Notes: generated from the letters alone by a model not told the origin. DNA of 64,000 nucleotides from Nitrospira sp. (GCA_024331095.1 JANDJE010000003.1:99768-163767); one strand, 5' to 3'. Shown: positions 47,244-56,071, counted from the first letter of the stretch. A program made the numbers and translations.

Positions 47244-49124
47244 ATGGTTGTTCGGGATCGTTTGCGACGAGAGAAACGAGCGGCACTCAAATTGATGGGG
47301 ATCATTGCGACACTGATCGCCTTGCTGGGGTTCGTCGGCATGGAAGGGGCTTCTTTGGCCGAGGAGTCGCTGGACGTCTATTTCAACACGCCCGGCGCGC
47401 CGCAAGGTCCCGCCGCGCCCGCGCCTCATGAAACGGCGTACCCGCAGATCGGCTCATTCGACAGCCGGGCGTTGGTGTGGTTTGTGACTCAGCAGCACAC
47501 GTATTTCGGCGGGTTCGTGCTGGCGCTGCCGCTCTTTTGTGCCTTGCTGGAATTTCTGGGATTGATGACCTCCAAACCGGCGTTGTCGCTCAGATATGAC
47601 GGGTTGGCGAGGGATCTGGCGAAGGTGGCGGTGTTGGCGCTCTCCGTGACCGCCGTCATCGGAAGTCTGATGCTCGCGATGTTTATCGGGTTGTATCCGA
47701 GCTTCATGACCTACATGGGCGGAACCTTCAAATCGTTTATGCCGGCTTATGCCGCCGTGTTCGTGGTCGAGTCCGTGCTCCTGATCATTTATTACTATAG
47801 TTGGGACCGGATGACCGAGCGGGGCATGAAATGGGTGCACGCGGCCATTGGGGTGGCGACGAACATCGTGGGGACCGCCCTGTTGCTGCTGGCGAATGCC
47901 TGGTCGGCGTTCATGATGGCGCCGGCGGGCGTGGATGCTCAAGGCCGGTTTCTTGGGAACGGGTGGCATCTGCTGCATTCCGTCCTCTGGAATCCGCTCA
48001 ACGTGCATCGGTTTCTGGCCGACATCATGTCCGGCGGGGCGGTCGTGTTGGCGTACGCCTGCTACCGGTTCTTTACCGCCAAGACGATAGAGGAACGCGC
48101 CTACTTCGATTGGGTGGGGTACGTTTTTCTCTTCGTGACGGTGTGTGCGTTGGTGCCCATGCCGATCGCCGGGTATTGGCTGATGCGGTCGGTCTTCGCG
48201 TTTCGGCAAACCATGGGCGTGACCATGATGGGGGGGCTGCTGACGTGGATGTTTGTCGTGCAGGCGTTGCTGATCGGGGCTCTCTTTCTGGGCATCAATT
48301 ATTACATCTGGCAAGGCATGGCGCGGCTGAAGGGGGCGGAACGGTATCAACCATATTACCAATTGGTGTTCGGCGGTCTTCTACTGGCGTTGTTCATATG
48401 GTTGACTCCTCATACGCTGCTCATGTCTGCGGGAGAGGTGAAGGCGATGGGCGGCGCGCAGCATCCGGTCATCGGAAACTATGGAGTCATGTCGTCCAAG
48501 AACGGAGCCATCAACGTCATTTTGCTCTGCACCGCTCTCAGTTTCTTGTACATGCGACGGGCGAATCGGACCATGACGGTGCCGTGGGTCACGACGGGTA
48601 ATGTGGTGATTGCGGTGCTGTTTGCGGTCGGTCTCGTGAACGTCGTGGGACTGTCGATTTACGGGTTCTACGTGCCGGCGAACGTTCGCGTGGGATTATC
48701 GGCGCCGCAAGCCTTCACGACTTTTACGGTCATCGTCGTCGGGCTGTTAATCAATCGTGCCATGCTGAAGCGGTCGATCGTTCACGGGCCGATTCAATGG
48801 GGAAAAATTCCGGCGCGCGGCATGGTCGTGCTGTTCGCCATGGCGGCGGCCTTCAGTTGGGTGATGGGGCTGATGGGCTATATTCGCTCATCCGGACGGT
48901 TGGCGTGGCACGTGAGCGAAGTGATGGCCGACGTGTCGCCCTGGGCGTTCACTCCCGACCTGGCGTTCGCCGCGAAAATGGTGACGTTGAACATGGTGGT
49001 CTTTTGGGGGGCGGTGCTGGTTCTTTTTTGGATGTGTCAATGGGGTCGGCGACCGGTGATGGGCGAAGAACGTCATAATACGAATGCGCCGCTGTTGTCG
49101 CCGGTTTCTTCACCGGAAGCCTGA
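47244..49124 (+). CDS. bd-like quinol oxidase subunit I (paralog 1)
   Basis: A 626-residue membrane protein. It has an N-terminal membrane segment and a Pro/Ala-rich periplasmic stretch, then the CydA-like core: SRALVWFVTQQHTYFGGFVLALPLF (His 85, equivalent to the haem b595 ligand), VFVVESVLLIIYYYSWDRM, and WVHAAIGVATNIVGTALLLLANAWSAFMMAPAGV, like the haem b558 region of cytochrome bd. It is paralogous to the gene at 52707. No CydB-like gene follows. It should reduce O2 (or carry out a related reaction) using quinol or an unknown donor in the cytoplasmic membrane. Such divergent bd-like oxidases are known from Nitrospira. Confidence 0.85.
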   Translation: MVVRDRLRREKRAALKLMGIIATLIALLGFVGMEGASLAEESLDVYFNTPGAPQGPAAPAPHETAYPQIGSFDSRALVWFVTQQHTYFGGFVLALPLFCALLEFLGLMTSKPALSLRYDGLARDLAKVAVLALSVTAVIGSLMLAMFIGLYPSFMTYMGGTFKSFMPAYAAVFVVESVLLIIYYYSWDRMTERGMKWVHAAIGVATNIVGTALLLLANAWSAFMMAPAGVDAQGRFLGNGWHLLHSVLWNPLNVHRFLADIMSGGAVVLAYACYRFFTAKTIEERAYFDWVGYVFLFVTVCALVPMPIAGYWLMRSVFAFRQTMGVTMMGGLLTWMFVVQALLIGALFLGINYYIWQGMARLKGAERYQPYYQLVFGGLLLALFIWLTPHTLLMSAGEVKAMGGAQHPVIGNYGVMSSKNGAINVILLCTALSFLYMRRANRTMTVPWVTTGNVVIAVLFAVGLVNVVGLSIYGFYVPANVRVGLSAPQAFTTFTVIVVGLLINRAMLKRSIVHGPIQWGKIPARGMVVLFAMAAAFSWVMGLMGYIRSSGRLAWHVSEVMADVSPWAFTPDLAFAAKMVTLNMVVFWGAVLVLFWMCQWGRRPVMGEERHNTNAPLLSPVSSPEA

Positions 49125-49150
49125 TGAAAGAGACGGAGAGGGGTAAGCTG

Positions 49151-49804
49151 ATGCGATGGAATGTGCCGATTCAAATCATGGTCATCGCTTTTGTAGCGGC
49201 CGGATTTGCCTTCTGGCCCGGTTTCGGCCTGGCGGAAGGCCAAGTCCTGATCCTGGAGGATTTCAAAACAAAAGATGCCGACGGGTTTCCTTCGCATTGG
49301 GAACACGAAAGCCAACGGAGCAAATCAAAAGGTCGCGAAGCCTACAAAGTTCAATCGGAGAACGGCGACGTCTTTTTGTCGGCGAAGGACGCTGGGCAAC
49401 GAATCAAAAAAAAGAAAATCGATTGGGACCCCAAAGCCTATCCAGTCTTGACCTGGCGATGGCGGTTATTGAAGGCGCCGGCGGGAACCGAACCGCTCGC
49501 CGCCGTCTATGCTTCGCTCGATACCGATCTTCTGTTTATTCCGGTCTTCACGAAATATGTCTGGAGCCCCTCGAAGCCCGAAGGGACGCTCACCGAGGGA
49601 GGAATGTTCAGCGGGTCCGAGCTCGTGGTCCAAAGCGGGACCGCGACGTTGGGACAGTGGTTCGAGGAGCGCGTGAACGTGTACGAAGATTTCAAGAAGA
49701 TTCATGGGCATGAACCTGCGGCAAAGGCATGGGGGATCTCGATTGTGGCGGGACCCGGTGTCGAGATCGATATCGGTCCGCTGATGGCGCTTCCAGGAAA
49801 ATAG
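49151..49804 (+). CDS. DUF3047 family exported protein
   Basis: 217 residues from the ATG at 49151, supported by GAGAGGGG upstream; the track start at 49124 overlaps the oxidase stop and puts extra residues before the signal peptide (IQIMVIAFVAAGFAFWPGFGLAEG). The mature chain contains FKTKDADGFPSHWEHESQR, VLTWRWRLLKAPAGTEP and WGISIVAGPGVEIDIGPLMALP, as in DUF3047. Its role is unknown; the periplasmic location and the oxidase neighbours suggest an accessory role. Confidence 0.72.
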   Translation: MRWNVPIQIMVIAFVAAGFAFWPGFGLAEGQVLILEDFKTKDADGFPSHWEHESQRSKSKGREAYKVQSENGDVFLSAKDAGQRIKKKKIDWDPKAYPVLTWRWRLLKAPAGTEPLAAVYASLDTDLLFIPVFTKYVWSPSKPEGTLTEGGMFSGSELVVQSGTATLGQWFEERVNVYEDFKKIHGHEPAAKAWGISIVAGPGVEIDIGPLMALPGK

Positions 49805-49829
49805 AAAATAAATCAGTGAGTCAAGACCG

Positions 49830-50213
49830 ATGAATCAGCGACTCCGAGCGATGCCGATGGGGAAAGTTCTGGACATTCTTCTGGGGATGACGGTGATGGG
49901 GACCGTCGGAACTCTGATCGGGATGGTCATGGGATGGGGAGCGTTGCCCCTTGCCGTGTTGATCGGGTTGTTGCTGGGCGGTGTCGTCGGGTTTTTGGGC
50001 GGCCGCCGGTTTCTTGTGAGCATTATGACGGGAACGCTACTGGGAGGAGCGCTGGCGTGGTTGGTAGCGGATGTTGAGAGGATTTGGGTGGGCGCGGGCG
50101 CGGGCGCCGCGATGGGCGGATTCCTCGGTGTCCAAGTGTCGATGCTGCTGGATTTTCGTGCGGCCAGGAAGGCTTCGTCCGATCGCACCGAGCCGTCGGC
50201 GCCGCAACCGTAA
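49830..50213 (+). CDS. Small Gly-rich membrane protein
   Basis: A 127-residue protein with about four closely packed, glycine-rich hydrophobic segments ([40 protein letters not shown], and others), the last followed by a soluble tail. No family recognised. Starts 25 bases after the DUF3047 stop and overlaps nothing, in line with the oxidase gene block. Confidence 0.6.
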   Translation: MNQRLRAMPMGKVLDILLGMTVMGTVGTLIGMVMGWGALPLAVLIGLLLGGVVGFLGGRRFLVSIMTGTLLGGALAWLVADVERIWVGAGAGAAMGGFLGVQVSMLLDFRAARKASSDRTEPSAPQP

Positions 50214-50230
50214 ACGGCGAGGGAAATGGC

Positions 50231-51151
50231 GTGGAAAACAGAGGCGTGTTGTATGGATCGATCATTTTTGTCTTTGCGTCGTTTTTTGGATTGATCGGCA
50301 TGCTGGTCTATGAATCGTACAAGGCGAGCAAGCTCAAAGAACTTGCGAAATCCGTGACATCCGAAACTCAGTCCGCGGCGCCAAAAGCGATGCCCCAAGA
50401 CTATTCGATGTACAAAACGAAAATCGGCGATGAGGGGCGTGAAATGGTGCAGATTCCCGAAGGGCCGTTCACCATGGGGAGTAACGACGGTGATCCGGAT
50501 GAAGCCCCTGAACACCAAGTGTTCTTAAAGGGGTTCTATATTGACTTGAGGGAAGTGACGCAGGCGGAATACATGCGATTCGCCAAAATGACGAAGCGCC
50601 CGATGCCGAGAATCGAAGTGTTCGAGGACGACCAATCCAAGCTGCTTCAGCCCGAGTTCGCCGCCATGAGCGTCTCTTGGAGCGACGCGGCGGCCTATTG
50701 CAAGTGGGCCGGCAAGCGCCTGCCTACGGAGGCGGAATGGGAAAAGGCGGGACGAGGCGAGGGGAAAAGGAAGTATGCCTGGGGCGATAAGTTTGCTCCG
50801 GAGCATGCCAATTTGGACGGGAGCGAAGACGGTTATAAATATCTTGCCCCTCCCGGCTCGTTTGAGTCGGGGCGGAGTCCGTACGGGCTGTATGATATGA
50901 CCGGCAACGTCGCGGAGTGGGTGGCCGATTCGTACGACGAGAACTATTACAAGAAATCGCCGTACCGCGACCCCAAAGGACCGGAAGACGGAGACCTCAA
51001 AGTGGTCCGCGGGGGATCGTGGCGAGAAACGACCCATAACGCGAGACTCTCCAAGCGATTTGCGGCAAAACACTGGCGTGCTGACATCACGATCGGGATC
51101 CGTTGCGCGGCGGATCTTGATCAGGAAAGCGGATCAGTTTCCGCTCCGTGA
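50231..51151 (+). CDS. Membrane-anchored FGE/SUMF1-fold protein 1, probably non-catalytic
   Basis: 306 residues from a GTG at 50231 (GAGGG upstream); the track start at 50084 overlaps the previous gene. One N-terminal membrane helix (GSIIFVFASFFGLIGMLVYESY) precedes a periplasmic FGE-sulfatase domain: MVQIPEGPFTMGSNDGDPDEAPEHQVFLKGFYIDLREVTQAEYMRF, KRLPTEAEWEKAGRG, YGLYDMTGNVAEWVADSY and VVRGGSW. The paired active-site cysteines of true formylglycine-generating enzymes are not in the expected C-terminal stretch, so sulfatase activation is unlikely. It resembles NirV-type accessory proteins. Confidence 0.83.
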   Translation: MENRGVLYGSIIFVFASFFGLIGMLVYESYKASKLKELAKSVTSETQSAAPKAMPQDYSMYKTKIGDEGREMVQIPEGPFTMGSNDGDPDEAPEHQVFLKGFYIDLREVTQAEYMRFAKMTKRPMPRIEVFEDDQSKLLQPEFAAMSVSWSDAAAYCKWAGKRLPTEAEWEKAGRGEGKRKYAWGDKFAPEHANLDGSEDGYKYLAPPGSFESGRSPYGLYDMTGNVAEWVADSYDENYYKKSPYRDPKGPEDGDLKVVRGGSWRETTHNARLSKRFAAKHWRADITIGIRCAADLDQESGSVSAP

Positions 51152-51158
51152 GGCGGGC

Positions 51159-52055
51159 ATGCTCGAGACCAAATTCAAAGTTGTTTTTTTGATCGTCGTG
51201 TTGATCTGCGCCGCTCTTCCCATAGCGGGCATTATGAAGGGGACGACGTTGACGCCTTACGAAGAGCCGGTTGGAGAAGCGACCACAATAGTTGAACCGG
51301 AGGTCGACAATGTATCCGAGGAAGAGCCGATTGAAGAAGAGATGGTGAGGATCCCGGCGGGACCGTTTATCCGGGGCACCGAGAGCGGGGGGTTTGACGA
51401 GCAACCACAACGAGCGGTCTATCTGGAGGAGTTTTTCATCGATCGATACGAAGTGACCAACGCGCAGTATCAACAATTCGTTCTGGCGACCGGACATCGG
51501 AAACCGGGTTTGCCGGCACGGTATGCCAAGAGCGGCGGAAAAATGAAGGGGCCCAATCAACCAGTGGTGTACGTCTCTTGGGAGGATGCGGACGCGTATT
51601 GCCGATGGAAGGGAAAGCGTCTTCCGACGGAGGCAGAGTGGGAAAAGGCCATGCGCGGCAGTGATGGGAGACTTTGGCCCTGGGGGAATAATGAATTGCC
51701 CAATGGCGCAAACTGGGCTCGAGTGCAGGACAGATACGAGGTGTCCGCCCCGGTAGGCAGTTTCAAAACGGACCACAGCCCTTACGGAGTCATGGATGGA
51801 GCGGGCAATGTGATGGAGTGGGTCGCCGATTGGTACCAGGAAACATATTATAGAGATTCGCCAGACAAGAACCCTACAGGACCGGAGTATGGAACCTATC
51901 GGGTACTTCGAGGGGGAGGGTACACGACCACCGGAGCCGACATCCGTATTACGAGTCGAAGCAAAATGATGCCTGATTTTCGGGATGAGACGATAGGATT
52001 TCGCTGTGCAACGTCAGAAATTTCGGGAAATGAGCGGGTCAATGAAAAGACTTGA
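51159..52055 (+). CDS. Membrane-anchored FGE/SUMF1-fold protein 2, probably non-catalytic
   Basis: 298 residues from the ATG at 51159, seven bases after the first FGE-like gene. An N-terminal anchor (KVVFLIVVLICAALPIAGIM) and an acidic linker (EPEVDNVSEEEPIEEE) precede the FGE fold: MVRIPAGPFIRGTESGGFDEQPQRAVYLEEFFIDRYEVTNAQYQQF, KRLPTEAEWEKAMRG, YGVMDGAGNVMEWVADWY and VLRGGGY. As in its neighbour, the catalytic Cys pair is missing and only the late GFRC cysteine remains. It is a diverged tandem copy of the previous gene; a structural role with the oxidase or cytochromes is inferred. Confidence 0.83.
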   Translation: MLETKFKVVFLIVVLICAALPIAGIMKGTTLTPYEEPVGEATTIVEPEVDNVSEEEPIEEEMVRIPAGPFIRGTESGGFDEQPQRAVYLEEFFIDRYEVTNAQYQQFVLATGHRKPGLPARYAKSGGKMKGPNQPVVYVSWEDADAYCRWKGKRLPTEAEWEKAMRGSDGRLWPWGNNELPNGANWARVQDRYEVSAPVGSFKTDHSPYGVMDGAGNVMEWVADWYQETYYRDSPDKNPTGPEYGTYRVLRGGGYTTTGADIRITSRSKMMPDFRDETIGFRCATSEISGNERVNEKT

Positions 52056-52057
52056 TG

Positions 52058-52162
52058 CTAAAGAAAATCGAAGTAATACAAGATCAAAAACACGGCCAAA
52101 ATGATGTTGACAACCATTCCAGCCAAAACTATAATGTCAAACACTTTTGCATTTTTCGACAT
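52058..52162 (-). CDS. Very small membrane protein (34 aa), unannotated type
   Basis: Found by reading the minus strand; too short for the ORF track. ATG at 52162 with GCAAGGA upstream, then MSKNAKVFDIIVLAGMVVNIILAVFLILYYFDFL and a stop. It is a single transmembrane helix. A good promoter (52211-52239) reads toward it, which is the best evidence that it is expressed. It faces the end of the second FGE-like gene. Size and type recall small oxidase subunits such as CydX, but no similarity can be claimed. Confidence 0.5.
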   Translation of the reverse strand: MSKNAKVFDIIVLAGMVVNIILAVFLILYYFDFL

Positions 52163-52210
52163 GATTTTTTCCTTGCAAATTCAAAATTTCACACCGCATT
52201 CGCGAGGAGT

Positions 52211-52239
52211 TGATTAACACAGGGTCACCTCTCTGTCAA
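52211..52239 (-). promoter_or_regulatory. Promoter for the 34-aa membrane protein gene
   Basis: On the minus strand TTGACA, 17 bases, TAATCA, about 50 bases upstream of the ATG at 52162. Perfect -35 and acceptable -10. Confidence 0.5.
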
Positions 52240-52292
52240 GAAACACAAGGCCGGTCATTCATTCCTTTTGATCAAGAACAAGGAGCTATGGG

Positions 52293-52418
52293 ATGGCAGA
52301 GGCAGCACAGCAGGATAGCGATATTAAAATCAAAATCGGCAAAATGATTTTTTACATCACCTGTGCGGTTGGGCTATGGTTTTTTTACTGGTTCGCGGGT
52401 ATTCAGTGTCCCTGCTAA
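52293..52418 (+). CDS. Very small membrane protein (41 aa) upstream of the second bd-like oxidase
   Basis: ATG at 52293 with AAGGAG upstream; reads MAEAAQQDSDIKIKIGKMIFYITCAVGLWFFYWFAGIQCPC and stop. A polar N-terminus is followed by one hydrophobic helix and a C-terminal CPC. Too short for the track. It lies upstream of the 43-aa gene and the oxidase in the same direction, so a role as a small oxidase subunit or assembly factor is plausible but unproven. Confidence 0.55.
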   Translation: MAEAAQQDSDIKIKIGKMIFYITCAVGLWFFYWFAGIQCPC

Positions 52419-52499
52419 ACGGGCGGGAGTATCAGGCGAAGTTGTGGGCCCGGCTGATATTGGTGAAACCGATGGAGAAGTAAAGAAAAGAGGAAGGAC

Positions 52500-52631
52500 A
52501 TGAGCGCACTAAATAATCCGGTCATTGCGGTAATTGTGTCGCTGGTCATCGCGGTGGGGTACTTTACGTTGGTTGATCACTACTTGATGGAGATGCAAGG
52601 GTTGGATTTTTGGTATCTCTTCCGCCAATAG
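52500..52631 (+). CDS. Very small membrane protein (43 aa) upstream of the second bd-like oxidase
   Basis: ATG at 52500 with AGGAAGGA upstream; reads MSALNNPVIAVIVSLVIAVGYFTLVDHYLMEMQGLDFWYLFRQ and stop. One transmembrane helix near the N-terminus, then an aromatic-rich end. Too short for the track. Lies 75 bases before the oxidase start, which has its own AAGGAGG. Candidate CydX-like small subunit, by size and context only. Confidence 0.55.
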   Translation: MSALNNPVIAVIVSLVIAVGYFTLVDHYLMEMQGLDFWYLFRQ

Positions 52632-52706
52632 GCTGACTTGACTTGAATGGAAGTGAAGCGAAGACGAGATCGCAAAGTAATTGTCCTGCTTTAAGGAGGT
52701 ATTTTC

Positions 52707-54623
52707 ATGGGTGTCGTAACCCGGAAGAAGTTATTCTCGACCATTGCGCTGGGCGCGATGGTTGTTGCTCTTCTGCTTCCGATCGTTATGGCGCTTCCAT
52801 CGCCGGCTACAGGTGAAGAGGCTCCAGTTGCCGAGGGGGCGCAGAAGGAAGGTGAAAAAGTTGAGAAGGCGAGGGATGTCTACTATAAGACCGAAGGTAT
52901 TGTAGTCGGTGCTCCTGCTCCTAAGACGACGGATGGCCCTGCCGATTATCCGCGATACAACTTTGAAAGCCGGGTCTTGCTCTGGTTTGCCAACCAGCAG
53001 CATCTTTACTATGGAAGCTTTGTTCTTGCCGTCCCAATTTTTTGCATGATCATTGAATTCATGGGGGTGGTTACGAAGGATAAGGCGCTCGCCAAGCGAT
53101 ATGATCAGTTGGCGTATGACTTTATTAAGATCAGTCTGACCGCCTATTCGTTGACGGCCATCCTGGGCGGAATTCTTATTTTTACTTTTCTGACGCTATA
53201 TCCGACCTTTTTCTCGTACCTATCAAGTATTTTCCGCCCGGTGATGCATATCTATGCCTTGATGTTCGTTGCGGAAAGTGGAACCCTCTATATTTACTAT
53301 TATGGTTGGGACAAAATGAAAGAGGGTTTTTTGAAGTGGATCCATTTGAGCATGTCCGTCATTCTGAATGTGATCGGGACGCTGCTCATGTTTCTGGCGA
53401 ATTCGTGGATCGGCTTCATGATGTCGCCTGCCGGTGTTGATGAGCAGGGCCGCTATCTGGGGAACATTTGGCACGTCATTCATACCGCTTTGTGGAATCC
53501 GCTGAACCTCCACCGCATTCTTGGCAACATGGCGTTCGGGGGTGGCGTGGTGGCTGCCTATGCAGCCTATAAATTCCTGGCTGCAAAAACGGATGAAGAG
53601 CGCGCTCATTATGATTGGATGGGTTATATCGCGATGGCGCTCGGAGTGGCGTTTCTCATTCCTCTTCCATTTGCCGGCTACTGGCTGATGAGGGAAGTAT
53701 ATGCTTACAGGCAGCAAATGGGGATTACGCTTATGGGCGGTCTCTTGGCTTGGCTGTTTATTATTCAGGCTACGATGATCGGGATCTTGTTTTTGAGTAC
53801 CAATTATTATTTGTGGCAAGCGATGGGCCGTATGCGAGGAGCCGAGAAGTATCAACGGTATATTAAGTACCTGGTCTTTTTGTTGGCGTGCGGATTCATG
53901 GTCTTTATTACTCCGCATACCATGGTGATGACGCCAGCCGAATTGAAGGCGATGGGAGGGCAGCAGCATCCGGTTCTGGGCAATTATGGTGTCATGTCGG
54001 CGAAAAATGGAGGCATCAACGTTATTATTACGACTACAGTGCTGAGCTTTGTCTGGTACATGAGAGGAAATAAGGTTTCAACTGTATCGTGGGCAAGGTT
54101 CGGCAATATCTTTATGGGAGTGTTTTTTGCCTGTGCGTATATAAACATCATATTCCTTGCCATTTATGGCTATTACATTCCGGCGAATGTTCGTGTCGGT
54201 CTCTCTGTGCCTCAAGTTGCAACGACTCTTTCGTGCCTCTTTTTCATGTTTACCCTCAACAGCATGATGATGAAGGGGGCCAAGCAGATGGGCCCGATCG
54301 AATGGGGGAAAATTTCAGCCCGTTCTCAGTATGCGCTCATCATGCTGGCAACCGCCTTTACTTGGATGATGGGGTTGATGGGCTATATTCGTTCATCGGT
54401 TCGTCTTTTTTGGCATGTCAATGAAATTATGCGGGACAACTCTCCGTGGGCCTATACTCATACGGTAGGGTTTGCTGCCAATGTGATTTCGGCCAACGTT
54501 CTGTTTTTCTGGATCAGTATTCTCTTTGTCTTCTGGCTCGGTAGTTTGACGGCAAAGAAGGCTCCTGTTGAGTCGAAAGTTGGGGTTCCTGGAGCTATTC
54601 CGCAGCCGGCTGGAAGTCATTGA
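52707..54623 (+). CDS. bd-like quinol oxidase subunit I (paralog 2)
   Basis: A 638-residue membrane protein with TAAGGAGG seven bases upstream. An N-terminal membrane segment is followed by a charged periplasmic stretch (EEAPVAEGAQKEGEKVEKARD), then the CydA-like core: SRVLLWFANQQHLYYGSFVLAVPIF (His 99), LMFVAESGTLYIYYYGWDKM, WIHLSMSVILNVIGTLLMFLANSWIGFMMSPAGV, and the long run of helices to the C-terminus. It is clearly similar to the gene at 47244 along the whole length. No CydB follows; c-type cytochromes come instead. Codon use is more AT-rich than in the first copy. Confidence 0.88.
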   Translation: MGVVTRKKLFSTIALGAMVVALLLPIVMALPSPATGEEAPVAEGAQKEGEKVEKARDVYYKTEGIVVGAPAPKTTDGPADYPRYNFESRVLLWFANQQHLYYGSFVLAVPIFCMIIEFMGVVTKDKALAKRYDQLAYDFIKISLTAYSLTAILGGILIFTFLTLYPTFFSYLSSIFRPVMHIYALMFVAESGTLYIYYYGWDKMKEGFLKWIHLSMSVILNVIGTLLMFLANSWIGFMMSPAGVDEQGRYLGNIWHVIHTALWNPLNLHRILGNMAFGGGVVAAYAAYKFLAAKTDEERAHYDWMGYIAMALGVAFLIPLPFAGYWLMREVYAYRQQMGITLMGGLLAWLFIIQATMIGILFLSTNYYLWQAMGRMRGAEKYQRYIKYLVFLLACGFMVFITPHTMVMTPAELKAMGGQQHPVLGNYGVMSAKNGGINVIITTTVLSFVWYMRGNKVSTVSWARFGNIFMGVFFACAYINIIFLAIYGYYIPANVRVGLSVPQVATTLSCLFFMFTLNSMMMKGAKQMGPIEWGKISARSQYALIMLATAFTWMMGLMGYIRSSVRLFWHVNEIMRDNSPWAYTHTVGFAANVISANVLFFWISILFVFWLGSLTAKKAPVESKVGVPGAIPQPAGSH

Positions 54624-54709
54624 TGGACTTTTATCTAAGGATCGGCTTTGTGAGAAAAGGAACGGCGTCGCAGCTCTTTTTCTTGTAAAGCGGTAGGAGG
54701 GTTAGCACC

Positions 54710-56023
54710 TTGGGTAATTTGATTGCTGAGGCATTTTCAATGGGTTGGATGGCGATTGCCATCCTGGCTGGGCTTCTTGTCTATTTTCAGGTATCGATCA
54801 GTGATCCTTCAGCCAAGAAACGAGCTGTTTTTAAAACGTTTATCGGGATCATTTCGACTTTCCTCTTATTTGTGGCAATCGCCAACTATAAGACCAATTT
54901 TTATGGAGAGAGCAGGCTGTTGCCTGTTTCTCTCGTCATGATTACCGCCACGTCCTTTATTATGGCTTTGTACTTCACCAATCTGAGCGCGTTGCTCAAG
55001 ATCGGTGGGTTTATGTTCTTTGTTGCGGCGTTTTTGTCCGGATATGGAAATTGGCTTCCTCAGGTGGAGGGAGGGTTTCCTCCGGTAGAGGAAAAGCTTG
55101 ATTTTAATTCCATGACGGCTCAACAGTTGGCTGATGAAGGGGAAAAGATTATTTTTGGAGGAATCGGAAAAAATAAAGAGCAAGGAGCCATTGGTAAAGG
55201 GCAGTGTCCCTTGTGCCATGCCTTCCATGCCGGGATGTTGGGAGAGCGTGCTCCAAATTTGCTCGGATTGGTTAATCGCTCCAAGGAGCGGTTGGAAGAT
55301 CCCAAGTACTCTAAGGGGAATCCTGCTAAACGAGACTATGCAGTAAAAGAAGCTTTCCCTGGATCTGGAACGGCTGAGAACGCTCAAGAGTATATTGCAG
55401 AGTCGCACGCTTGTCCGAGCTGTTACGTGGTCGCAGGGTATGGGGTGAAGGGGACGAATGATAGAGAGAGTCCCATGCCAGCCATTCATAAGCCGCCAAT
55501 TTCTTTGAGCCTTCCAGAATTGGCGGCTGTTGATACGTGGATGTATGTGCGGGAAGGGTTGGAGCCTCCTTCTTTTGAAGAAATAGTCAAGTCCTATGAA
55601 AAATTTATTCCTGAAGGGGATCGCCCGCAACTTCAGGAGGATAAGCCAGCAGGAGGGGGAGCGACATCATTAATGGCAGATGGTTCAGAGCCTGTTGATC
55701 AAATTTTTGCCAAAGCTCAATGTGTCGCATGTCACACCATACCCGGTATTCCCGGGGCTGTTGGCACTATCGGCCCGAAGCTTGAGGAAGGAACGACGGC
55801 CGCTCAGCGTATCAAGGCACCGGATTACAAGGGGACAGCCAAGTCGCCGGCCGAATATATTATGGAATCGATTGTTGATCCAAGTGCATACGTCGTCAAG
55901 CCGTTTCCTGACAACACCATGCCTAAAGTATTCGGTCAAAAATTGAGTGCCGGGGCTCTTAAGAAAATTGTGGATTATCTTTCCCAAGTCAAAGTGGGAG
56001 CACCGCCACCAAAAATTTCATAG
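54710..56023 (+). CDS. Membrane-anchored di-haem cytochrome c
   Basis: 437 residues starting at a TTG, chosen because TAGGAGGG lies nine bases upstream; an ATG at 54740 is the alternative. Residues 11-115 hold about four transmembrane helices (WMAIAILAGLLVYFQ, FKTFIGIISTFLLFVAIANY, LPVSLVMITATSFIMALYFT, IGGFMFFVAAFLSGYG). The periplasmic part has two haem c motifs, CPLCH (166-170) and CVACH (338-342). A third cysteine pair CPSCY (235-239) has Tyr where His would be, so it does not look like a haem site. It probably carries electrons for the oxidase and NxrC-like protein encoded around it. Confidence 0.87.
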   Translation: MGNLIAEAFSMGWMAIAILAGLLVYFQVSISDPSAKKRAVFKTFIGIISTFLLFVAIANYKTNFYGESRLLPVSLVMITATSFIMALYFTNLSALLKIGGFMFFVAAFLSGYGNWLPQVEGGFPPVEEKLDFNSMTAQQLADEGEKIIFGGIGKNKEQGAIGKGQCPLCHAFHAGMLGERAPNLLGLVNRSKERLEDPKYSKGNPAKRDYAVKEAFPGSGTAENAQEYIAESHACPSCYVVAGYGVKGTNDRESPMPAIHKPPISLSLPELAAVDTWMYVREGLEPPSFEEIVKSYEKFIPEGDRPQLQEDKPAGGGATSLMADGSEPVDQIFAKAQCVACHTIPGIPGAVGTIGPKLEEGTTAAQRIKAPDYKGTAKSPAEYIMESIVDPSAYVVKPFPDNTMPKVFGQKLSAGALKKIVDYLSQVKVGAPPPKIS

Positions 56024-56071
56024 ACTAGTTAGAGTCCATATTTTTGTTTGAGAGTGTAAAGGGAGTAAGCG

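Noticed and set aside
50231-52055. Sulfatase activation (true formylglycine-generating enzymes)
   Set aside because: Catalytic cysteine pair absent from both proteins and no sulfatase gene in the window.
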